Below are positions 1 to 5,448 of a stretch of DNA of 5,448 nt, one piece after another. The stretch comes from Xanthobacteraceae bacterium. GTDB taxonomy: Bacteria; Pseudomonadota; Alphaproteobacteria; Rhizobiales; Xanthobacteraceae. The position numbers and the translations under genes were made by a program. Under the pieces are notes generated by a model that saw only the letters and a program-made list of their open reading frames with translations, did no database searches and had not been told where the DNA came from. Position 1 is the stretch's first letter. Every line of letters starts with the position of its first letter. Where the stretch lies: assembly GCA_030037185.1 (NCBI GenBank), contig JASHRR010001033.1, positions 1 through 5,448 on the forward strand. Direction: 5' to 3'.

Positions 1-409
1 AAGCAAGCAACGCGTTCTCACGCGACTCGCTGTTGGCGACGTCAATCTGCTGCTGGAGTTCTTGCCCAAGGACACGGATACGCCACACGAAAATCGCCGT
101 CAGCCAAATGCTTCCGATAGAAATGCCACGGTTCATCCAACTTTGCCATTCCGGTGCGGGCGAGGGGGTCGAGCTCCAGTGTCCTATGATGATTAGCGCC
201 GTCGCGAGCAGTGCGAAAGCGAGCGCGGACCTCTCATCCCGAAGCCAGAACCCTATGAGGACCAGGCCCACATAAACCGCAGTGACCGAGACCACTTGTG
301 GGGTAAAGGCATCCAAAATCAGTCCACCCGTCGCCACCACGGTGACGGCAGCGGGGCCTCTCCAAGATCGCAAGTATTTCTCCGAGCCGCTAATACCTGG
401 GTTGGACAT
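1..409 (-). CDS. Four-helix membrane protein, N-terminal part; probable sensor kinase (partial)
   Basis: An open frame runs without interruption from an ATG at 409 to the left edge, giving 136 codons of an incomplete protein. Four hydrophobic segments are visible at about residues 18-36, 40-57, 61-77 and 93-112. A Gln-rich, charged stretch follows (about 113-136, with VLGQELQQQIDVANSESREN), which looks like a signalling helix or coiled coil leading from a membrane sensor to a cytoplasmic domain. That layout fits the input half of a sensor histidine kinase or a similar membrane-bound signalling enzyme. The catalytic part lies outside the window, so the kinase assignment is inferred from layout and from the HWE kinase encoded 196 bp upstream on the same strand. 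The ribosome site is weak (GAGTGG-like). The gap to the upstream kinase could hold its own promoter, so co-transcription is uncertain. Confidence 0.7.
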   Translation of the reverse strand, partial: MSNPGISGSEKYLRSWRGPAAVTVVATGGLILDAFTPQVVSVTAVYVGLVLIGFWLRDERSALAFALLATALIIIGHWSSTPSPAPEWQSWMNRGISIGSIWLTAIFVWRIRVLGQELQQQIDVANSESRENALLA

Positions 410-605
410 GCGAGATCCACTCAATAATCACGATAGATTCCACCCAGGCCAGTAGAGTTATTCGCGAGGCACGACGAACTTCGGCGTCCTGATATAAGAA
501 GAGGCCAGCACTCGTGGGTTCGGCGGGCGACAAAATATCCAGACCTGGCAGCTTTATAGGCACTTTGCAAAAAATCGTTGTCTGCGATGCAATGGACGCA
601 CGAGG

Positions 606-1700
606 CTATAAATCATCCGCAGCCTCATGTTCAGAGACGGGAAGCGAGATGGTGCAGTGGACGCCATCCTCTTCCAAAGAAAATGTCGTATACGCCGCAA
701 ATTGATAAGGCAGCGCCTGCTCAATTAGAGCTCTTCCTTGTCCCGTAGCCTTGGGGGAGGGTGGCATCTCCACGCCGCTCTCCTTCCAGTCGAGATGAAG
801 CCAAGGCTTGCCACATTCTCCCCTGGTTTCCAAGTGCCAACGCACAGTCAGATGCCCGTTCGGCTGCTTGAGTGCGCCGTACTTGACCGCGTTGGCCACC
901 AGCTCATGCATGACCATCGCAAGGGTCTGGACTGTGCCGGAGCGGAGAGGGATGCCTTTAGGTCCGTCGAGCGTGACCGATCCATTTTTTCCGACACCAA
1001 TGGACTGTGCCGCCAGCTCGGCGTTGAGCAGTTCGTCAAAGGTGACTCGGCCCTCTTTGTTTCCGGATAGGAGGCCTTGCGCGCGGCCCAGTGCTTGAAG
1101 ACGTTCGTGATAACGGGCCTTGAACTCGTCGAATGTCTTGCTCGTCCGCAGTGTGTTGTCGGCAATGGTGCCCACGACGCCGATGAGGTTCCGTGTGCGG
1201 TGCTGGAGTTCTGCAACCGAATGCTTGAGGCGCTCCTCAGTCTCGCGCAGGGCAACACTCTGCTGTTGCAGCGCCACCGCGTGCTGTTCCAAATTATGGT
1301 TAACCTCCTGGTAGCGTTCGATCGCAAAGCGCATCCCCGCAATGAGAATTACGATGGAAAAAGTCATAAGGATAAACAGCAAAATCGTAAGCAGATCAGA
1401 GAGGTGTTCGATGTGGAAAGAAAAGCGTGGCGGCAGCAGGAAGAAAGCGACCGCACCAACGCTAAGCAAGAGGCATAAAATGCCAGCGCCTAACCCACTC
1501 AGCAGGGTCGTGATTATGACCGCAGGAAAAAAGGTGACGTACTGAACGCCTCCAACATACGGCTCGATGGCGAGCTGCAGCGCCGTGGCAATGGCAGCAG
1601 CCACAAAAGAGAAAGCATAGGCGCCGACGGTCCCCGGCCGCAGAGCGGGGATGTCGACGTAGAATAAACCGAGCCTATTCCCTGGTGTGATCTCGCGCAT
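606..1700 (-). CDS. DUF4118-type membrane sensor histidine kinase, HWE family
   Basis: A complete 364-residue inner-membrane sensor kinase, expected to autophosphorylate on histidine and pass the phosphate to a receiver. Residues about 25-123 form four close-packed membrane segments of the DUF4118 type (the sensor module also found in KdpD-like kinases), with almost no periplasmic loop. Residues 124-160 are a Gln/Glu-rich coiled coil. The phospho-acceptor is His167 in LQHRTRN. The ATP-binding half has the HWE signature: His265 in the N-box MHELVANAVKYGAL (Asn270 for Mg-ATP) and Trp305-x-Glu307 in LDWKESGV. A glycine box follows at about 318-323 (ATGQGR). All key residues are present, so the enzyme should be active. 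The ATG at 1700 has a good ribosome site, GAGGTG at 1711-1716, ten bases away; the stop is TAG. The signal sensed is unknown. The likely partner is the receiver protein encoded divergently at 2415, which is inference from proximity. Confidence 0.93.
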   Translation of the reverse strand: MREITPGNRLGLFYVDIPALRPGTVGAYAFSFVAAAIATALQLAIEPYVGGVQYVTFFPAVIITTLLSGLGAGILCLLLSVGAVAFFLLPPRFSFHIEHLSDLLTILLFILMTFSIVILIAGMRFAIERYQEVNHNLEQHAVALQQQSVALRETEERLKHSVAELQHRTRNLIGVVGTIADNTLRTSKTFDEFKARYHERLQALGRAQGLLSGNKEGRVTFDELLNAELAAQSIGVGKNGSVTLDGPKGIPLRSGTVQTLAMVMHELVANAVKYGALKQPNGHLTVRWHLETRGECGKPWLHLDWKESGVEMPPSPKATGQGRALIEQALPYQFAAYTTFSLEEDGVHCTISLPVSEHEAADDL

Positions 1701-1923
1701 GGTGACGCCCCACCTCGTTGGGGACGCATCTTGAACTTAAGCGCAGCAGTTCCCATTGGGTTGCAGGCCGCGACCTTTTTACCCTTTATGAATGCATTGC
1801 TCTACGGAACCCTTTGAAAATCGAAAATCGCGAACGGCCATAGGGCAGTGTAGTGCGAGCTTCGTCGCCGGCCCGTCGTCACGTGCGGGTCACTGCCAGA
1901 TGGGCGGCCCCTGCGGCCCCGTG

Positions 1924-1950
1924 GAACGCCGCTGCTGCGACCGGGCGTTC
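1924..1950 (-). terminator. Possible stem-loop at the stop of the gene remnant
   Basis: GAACGCC at 1924-1930 pairs with GGCGTTC at 1944-1950, giving a 7-bp GC-rich stem around a 13-base loop. It overlaps the TGA of the remnant on the minus strand. No T-run follows, so it is at best a weak intrinsic terminator or an mRNA 3'-end hairpin. Confidence 0.25.
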
Positions 1951-2220
1951 AAGGAATCTCGGATGCGCTCAGTTTCGGGGTGGCATGGTCGCCATTCTGG
2001 TGCAGCACAAGTCCGCTGACCACGCCGTTGGGATCGCGCGTGAAGCTCATGCGAGAGGTTCGCGTACACGTAATCGTCCGGGTAGTCGCTGGTTGGCCGG
2101 TGCGAGGCGTGCTCGAGCATGCCGATCGCCAGCAATCCGTCGGACTAGGCGCCGTGCGCACCAGACGAGTCCGCTGCCATCGAAAGGCCGCGGCGGAAAT
2201 TCAAGGTGCCGGCTAGCAGG
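1949..2220 (-). pseudogene. Broken 3' end of a DUF3471-like C-terminal domain gene
   Basis: The last residues read on the minus strand, SFTRDPNGVVSGLVLHQNG then DHATPKLSASEIP and a TGA at 1949-1951, match the usual ending of DUF3471-type domains (F-x-R-D-x-x-G-x-V-x-G-L-x-L-H-Q-x-G). Such domains often end serine-hydrolase or beta-lactamase-like proteins. The preceding part, DDYVYANLSHEL, fits the strand just before this motif but lies in another frame, so bases were lost or gained near 2042-2050. Further upstream in that frame a TAG interrupts at 2145-2147. Beyond it comes LLAGTLNFRRGLSMAADSSG, which may or may not belong to the same gene. No start or catalytic part survives. The upstream limit is a guess. 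Confidence 0.55.
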
Positions 2221-2414
2221 CTGATGACGCTACGCCGGTGACCTGCTGCAAGTGAGTAAACCGAATCCAGGCAAGCAAAACTGTGGTCTGGGAACCATTG
2301 CGTCTTGACTGTTTTAAAACTGTTGAGAGGTCGGGAGGGCTGCGGTGTCGAAGGATCGCAGCTGGACCTATGAGGCTCGCTGATGCAGTCCTGGACGTTT
2401 GCAGAGGCAAAGTC

Positions 2415-2786
2415 ATGAGTGCTCGTGTACTTGTAGTGGAGGACGAGTTTATGATTGGGCTCGACGTTAGCCACAGACTTGCTTCTGCTGGTTACGAGGT
2501 CGTGGGGCTGGCAACGTCTGTGCGAAAAGCGCTCAGGCTTGAGCCTGATTGCGATGTCGCGGTTCTCGACGTCAACCTCGGCCGCGGCGAGACGTGCGAG
2601 CCGGTCGCGCGGAAACTACGCGAGTCTGGCAAGCCGTTCGTTGTGTTGACTGGATACTCCCCGGACAATCTGGCGTCGCCCTTCGATGATGCGACCATCC
2701 TCACGAAACCTCCCTGTCTGGACGATGTTGTAGCAGCTGTGCGCAAATGCGCTGATGCTAAGGCCAAGGCTGCCAGTCACGTGTGA
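2415..2786 (+). CDS. Single-domain response regulator (CheY-like receiver)
   Basis: A 123-residue protein consisting of one receiver domain and no output domain. The acidic pocket is Glu9-Asp10 (VLVVEDEFMIG), the phospho-acceptor is Asp52 (VAVLDVNLGRG), the switch residue is Thr79 (VVLTGYS) and the conserved lysine is Lys98 (ILTKPPCLDD). All residues needed for phosphorylation are present. The ATG at 2415 was chosen because AGAGG at 2403-2407 lies seven bases before it and the receiver fold begins at once. An in-frame GTG at 2283 would add 44 residues unlike a receiver. With no DNA-binding or enzymatic domain it should act by protein contact, as a phosphate shuttle or sink; stand-alone receivers next to HWE kinases are common in alphaproteobacteria and some feed the general stress response. 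The divergent HWE kinase ending at 606 is the obvious candidate donor. The tail (about 111-123) is Lys/Ala-rich. Confidence 0.92.
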   Translation: MSARVLVVEDEFMIGLDVSHRLASAGYEVVGLATSVRKALRLEPDCDVAVLDVNLGRGETCEPVARKLRESGKPFVVLTGYSPDNLASPFDDATILTKPPCLDDVVAAVRKCADAKAKAASHV

Positions 2787-2881
2787 CAGCCAATATCGGA
2801 TGCAAATCCATGCATGCTCGCCCCACAGGCAAACTGCGCAGGCTGCGAAATCAAATATATTGATATGTGTATAGCTTCATC

Positions 2882-4250
2882 GTAATTACTCACCCCTCTG
2901 GGGCGTTGTGACTCGGGTTTGAGGTGTTGAGCGGAGTGCGGCAAGCTGATTCACGCTTGCCATGCCGAAGAGAAAGACCGATTCGCCGAGGAGTGACGAC
3001 GCCGACCTGGTAGCGTCGTTGCTCGCGCGGATCGATCAACTCGTACCGCACGCAGATCGCCGCGAGGGACGGGCGCATTGACGAATTGCTGGCGGTGGTG
3101 AAGGCGCAGAGCGCTCGCATCGCCGAACTCGAAGCCAAGGTTGGCGGACCTTCGAAGACGCCGGACAATTCCTCGGTGCCGCCGTCGCGCGGGCAGAAGG
3201 CGAACGCTTAGCCGCCGGTAACAAGCGGAAGCGCAAGGGCCGGCCCGGCGTCGCGCGCAAGCTGGCCGAGAATCCCGACCAGACGCGGCGCTTCTACGCC
3301 GAGCAATGTGCGTGCGGCGCCGCGCTCGGCGAAGCCGGACAGGAACTCGCGAAGGAGTACGATCATATCGACATTCCGCCGATCAGGCGGTCACGACGCG
3401 CATCGAACTGTTCCGCGCGGTCTGCCCCTGCTGCAAGGCGCGGGTAACGGCGAGCGCACCCGCGGATATGCCCGAAGGGATACGGTTCGGTCCAGGCATC
3501 ACGTCGATGGTCACCTACCTGCACGGCTGCCAGATGATCGGCTACAAGCGACCGGCCGAGGTCTGCGAGGGCCTCTTCGGCCTCACGATCTCGCAGGGCG
3601 CCGTCGCCAACATGTTCTCCCGCGTCGGCGAGGCCATTGCAGTGCCGGCTGAGCGGATCGCGGCAGAGGTGCGCGCAAGCGAGGTGATCGCCAGGGACGA
3701 GACAAGTACGCGCGTGAAGGGTAAGACTTGGTGGGAGTGGACGTTCGGCTGCGCCACGGCCGTGTATCACGTGATCGCACCGACGCGCGGCAAGTGCGTG
3801 CCGACAGAGTTTCTCGGCGGCGCAAAGCCGAAGATGTGGCTGTCGGACCAGCTGGCCGCGCAGTTGGGGCACGCCGAGGAACACCAGTTTTGCCTCGCCC
3901 ATCTAATCCGCGAGGCGCAGTATGCCATCGACCACGGCGATACGATCTTCGCCCCCGCCTTCAAGGCGTTGCTCCAGGGCACGTGTGAGGTCGGCCGCCG
4001 CCGGCCCGAACTCGCCGACGCCACCATTGCGGGGCACCGCCGGCGTCTCGAAAGAGAGCTGGACCGATTGCTCGCACTCAAGCCGACCGATGCCGAGGGC
4101 CGCAAGCTGCGAGACACGATGTACGTCGACTGCACCGACAAGCTGTTCGTGTTCCTGAAGCGTCGAGACGCCGAACCGACCAACGAAAGCGAACGGGCAC
4201 TGAGGCCGTCGGTGATCTTCAGAAAAGTGACCAACGGGTTCGTAGGGCGC
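2882..4250 (+). mobile_element. Degenerate IS66-family insertion sequence, right end missing
   Basis: The element is recognised from its IS66-type transposase. The left end may be at about 2882, where GTAATTACTCACCCC begins with the GTAA typical of IS66 termini, but this is uncertain. No inverted copy was found to the right of the transposase, and the transposase C-terminus is lost at about 4241, so the right end appears deleted or replaced. No accessory tnpA or tnpB genes are present; this resembles the short, tnpC-only type. The element cannot be autonomous. Confidence 0.75.
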
Positions 4251-4292
4251 CTTGCCCCTGCAGCACGGCGGCAGTCGCGGACAACGCCCTGA
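2962..4292 (+). pseudogene. IS66-family transposase (TnpC), frameshifted and C-terminally truncated
   Basis: The reading starts at ATG 2962 (MPKRKTDSPRSDDADL) and needs three frames. Frame changes fall near 3043-3050, at 3206-3211 (where the shift produces a TAG) and near 3385-3389. In order one sees an N-terminal coiled coil (DELLAVVKAQSARIAELEAK), the conserved GGPSKTPDNSSVPPS segment, a basic stretch, and the IS66 zinc-finger cysteines (CACGAAL, CPCCKA). From about 3390 the catalytic domain is continuous. Its D-D-E residues are Asp at 3696-3698 (ARDETST), Asp at 3846-3848 (LSDQ) and Glu at 4191-4193 (NESERALRP). Homology ends after VIFRKVTNGF at about 4241; the remaining codons to the TGA at 4292 do not resemble the usual C-terminus, so roughly the last 40-50 residues are missing. 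An internal ATG at 3306 leaves a 328-codon frame, but it lacks the N-terminal region and an intact zinc finger. The gene is judged dead. Confidence 0.9.
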
Positions 4293-4439
4293 TGTCTTCC
4301 GGGCCATGTCGAGATGTTGACGAGCACCCAGGTGCGACTTTATCGGCCCGGGCCTGCATGGTTGCTCAAAAGCGCAGCCGTATGGCGGTCACTTCGCGGC
4401 GGTGAGGCCTCGTCGTCCGCGAGATACCTGAACTGCTGT

Positions 4440-4453
4440 GCCGAGCGCTCGGC
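4440..4453. repeat. 14-bp perfect palindrome
   Basis: GCCGAGCGCTCGGC is a perfect two-fold palindrome lying about 25 bases beyond the stop of the small minus-strand membrane protein. It has no T-run. It could be part of a 3'-end hairpin, a protein-binding site, or chance in GC-rich DNA. Confidence 0.35.
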
Positions 4454-4477
4454 GACATCGCTCTTTTGAGGCCGCTT

Positions 4478-4624
4478 TCATTGGAAACAGGGAAATATCA
4501 AAGGCAGAAACGGTGTGCCATGTAGACATTCAGACTGTACGAATCCAAGCCATCCGAGGATCGCTGCGAACAGGGCTGCCACGCCGACAAAAACGCCAGC
4601 AATAATGAGGTAGTCGCGACCCAT
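4478..4624 (-). CDS. Small single-helix membrane protein, unknown function
   Basis: A 48-residue protein beginning MGRDYLIIAGVFVGVAALFA. Residues about 5-28 form one strongly hydrophobic helix, followed by a short tail with two cysteines (SECLHG and FPCFQ) and a hydrophobic end. The ATG at 4624 was chosen because AGGGG at 4633-4637 lies eight bases before it. The same frame is open upstream. A second good start is the ATG at 4741, with GGGGAG five bases before it, giving 87 residues. The longest reading, from 4987, gives 169 residues but would translate straight through the operator palindromes and is unlikely. The family was not recognised. It is divergent from the exported protein at 5005, and the shared interval may regulate both. 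Confidence 0.45.
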   Translation of the reverse strand: MGRDYLIIAGVFVGVAALFAAILGWLGFVQSECLHGTPFLPLIFPCFQ

Positions 4625-4921
4625 AACCATCACCCCTGCACTTGGCTCCGCATGAACAAAAGGCTGCCAGGGACGGATAGTAAGTAGAGCGGAAGCGGAG
4701 AGGAAGTGGCCTCGAGGGGCGCCCTTCGTCTCCAAAACCATGATCGCTCCCCTCAACTCCATGATTCTTTTTGATCTCCCTCGACGTCTATGGTCAGCAC
4801 ACATTGCTCCGGCCTGTCGTTCTATCAGACCTTCAATCGCCTCGCGGAGGCCGATGTCGCCGCAAATTCGAGGATTGAGCTGTTTTCCAGCGTTCGGACA
4901 TGGCTCGTTCACGAAATTGTG

Positions 4922-4986
4922 TGAACGGCGTTCAAAGGAATATTGAGCGCCGTTCATGCTTCTGGCATATCTGTGAACGTCGTTCA
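4922..4986. promoter_or_regulatory. Cluster of three 13-bp palindromic operators (TGAACGNCGTTCA)
   Basis: Two perfect palindromes, TGAACGGCGTTCA at 4922-4934 and TGAACGTCGTTCA at 4974-4986, flank one with a single mismatch, TGAGCGCCGTTCA at 4944-4956. Their centres (4928, 4950, 4980) are 22 and 30 bases apart, near two and three helical turns, so bound dimers would sit on about the same face. A further half-site, CGTTCA, is at 4906-4911 (notional centre 4905, 23 bases from the next). The cluster ends 18 bases before the ATG of the exported protein. Short two-fold sites with a single central base suit a dimeric repressor of the TetR or a similar class, which is inference. No regulator gene is seen in the window. 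Confidence 0.7.
4943..4971 (+). promoter_or_regulatory. Candidate sigma70-type promoter inside the operator cluster
   Basis: TTGAGC at 4943-4948 and CATATC at 4966-4971 are separated by 17 bases, giving moderate -35 and weak -10 matches. Transcription would begin near 4978. The middle palindrome would then cover the -35 and spacer and the last one the start site, an arrangement expected for repression. This is inference from weak consensus matches. Confidence 0.35.
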
Positions 4987-5004
4987 TAGTAGCGGGAGAA
5001 GGGA

Positions 5005-5448
5005 ATGTTCAAGAATGCCAGGCGCCATACTTTGCGGCGGCTGATCGGCGCCGTTGGCTTTCTCTGTCTTTGTCCGGCGGCCTTTGCACAGCAATTCCCT
5101 TCGTATGCCCCGCCGTGGTCTTTGGCGCCCACAGCAAAATCACCCCGTTGGCCACCCGCGCCTAAAACACTATCAATAACCGGCAAGTCGGATCATGAAC
5201 TCATGTTGTGGGGGGCTCGATGCGCCGCCAAGCCATGGCATCGTTTGCCTACGCCCCGCGGACTACATCATAGGGGAGACGTACGGCTTCAATGATCATT
5301 GTCTCGGGAAGAAAACAAGCGGTGTCTACGTCATTTACCTGCCGCGACACGGCTATACAGGCGCCGACGCATTGCGCTACACCATTCGCTTCTCGAAGGG
5401 CCCGGCAACGGTTAACTTCAATCTGACTATCGTGCCCGATACAACGCC
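5005..5448 (+). CDS. Exported protein with Ig/cadherin-like repeat, frameshifted at a G-run, partial
   Basis: The ATG at 5005 is preceded by GGAG at 4995-4998, six bases away. Residues 1-29 are a clear Sec signal peptide: basic start (KNARRHTLRR), hydrophobic core (LIGAVGFLCLCP) and a likely cleavage site AFA-Q. A Pro-rich linker and ITGKSDHELMLWG follow. This frame then drifts into unlikely sequence and stops at 5295. One frame over, from about 5216 to the right edge, the reading is convincing: LDAPPSHGIVCLRPADYIIG, later GVYVIYLPRHGYTGADALRY, then TIRF and a valine/threonine-rich strand ending in NLTIVPDTT. GYTGAD followed by a Y-T-I strand is typical of bacterial Ig-like or cadherin-like repeats (for example GYTGxDSFTYTV). 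That frame is closed upstream by TAA at 5177-5179, so the switch lies after it; the six Gs at 5210-5215 are the natural point, one G too many. The protein probably acts in the periplasm or outside the cell; its end lies beyond the window. Confidence 0.65.

Larger units (their letters stand above)
1701..2414. other. Long interval between divergent kinase and receiver genes, with a gene remnant
   Basis: About 0.7 kb without an intact gene. It must contain the promoters of the kinase (minus) and the receiver (plus). Positions 1949-2220 hold a degraded minus-strand gene end, listed separately. GGAAC motifs, which resemble the -35 element of EcfG-type general-stress promoters, occur at 1806-1810 and 2291-2295 on the plus strand and at about 1749-1753 on the minus strand. 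None has a matching CGTT at the usual 16-17 base spacing. A TTGACT at 2305-2310 lacks a good -10. Nothing else was recognised in 1757-1920. Confidence 0.5.
4625..5004. other. Interval between divergent small membrane protein and exported protein genes
   Basis: This 380-bp stretch holds the operator cluster and candidate promoter at its right end (4922-4986). It also holds a possible N-terminal extension of the minus-strand membrane protein (up to 4741, or implausibly 4987). The part 4742-4900 is open in the minus frame, for example LREAIEGLIERQAGAMC, but resembles no family I know. Nothing else was recognised. Confidence 0.4.

Noticed and set aside
33..275. 80-codon plus-strand open frame at the left edge
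   Set aside because: It is opposite the convincing four-helix membrane protein and lacks protein-like features.
2291..2316. GGAAC upstream of the receiver gene as an EcfG-type stress promoter
   Set aside because: No CGTT-like -10 follows at 16-17 bases. The same problem applies to the GGAAC at 1806 and to the minus-strand one near 1750.
2283..2414. N-terminal extension of the receiver from a GTG at 2283
   Set aside because: The added 44 residues do not resemble a receiver, whereas the ATG at 2415 has a well-placed ribosome site and opens directly into the first strand.
3363..3902. 179-codon minus-strand open frame inside the IS66 transposase
   Set aside because: It lies opposite conserved transposase coding sequence and is an antisense shadow in GC-rich DNA with no recognisable motif.
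4922..4986. CRISPR-like or satellite repeat array
   Set aside because: The repeats are only 13 bp, two-fold symmetric and unevenly spaced by 9 and 17 bases, and they sit at a promoter, so operators explain them better.
4742..4987. Long form (169 residues) of the minus-strand membrane protein
   Set aside because: It would run through the whole operator cluster, and the starts at 4624 and 4741 both have ribosome sites.

Overview
The window looks like accessory or interstitial DNA from an alphaproteobacterium, most likely of the Rhizobiales (Bradyrhizobium-like). The reasons are the HWE-family sensor kinase with a DUF4118 membrane input, a stand-alone receiver protein beside it, and a tnpC-only IS66 element. 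All family assignments come from reading motifs; no database search was run.

Left third (1-1700, minus strand): the start of a four-helix membrane protein that runs off the left edge (1-409), probably another sensor kinase. Upstream of it lies a complete 364-residue DUF4118-HWE sensor histidine kinase (606-1700).

Middle (1701-2786): about 0.7 kb holding the broken 3' end of an old gene on the minus strand, whose last residues resemble the C-terminus of a DUF3471-type domain. It is followed by an intact 123-residue single-domain response regulator on the plus strand (2415-2786). Kinase and receiver point away from each other and are a plausible cognate pair.

Right of centre (2882-4292): a dead IS66-family element. 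Its transposase keeps the D-D-E residues but carries three single-base-class frame changes in the first third, and its C-terminus is replaced by unrelated sequence. No right end is visible.

Right end (4293-5448): a small single-helix membrane protein on the minus strand (4478-4624, possibly longer) stands divergent from an exported protein on the plus strand (5005 to the edge). Just before the exported gene are three copies of a 13-bp palindrome, TGAACGNCGTTCA, flanking a possible sigma70 promoter, which looks like a repressor operator cluster. The exported protein has a clear signal peptide and a stretch resembling tandem Ig/cadherin-like repeats, but the two parts lie in different frames joined at a run of six G. 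The operator cluster and the G-run are the most interesting signals here. No CRISPR array, tRNA, rRNA or recognisable defence system was seen.
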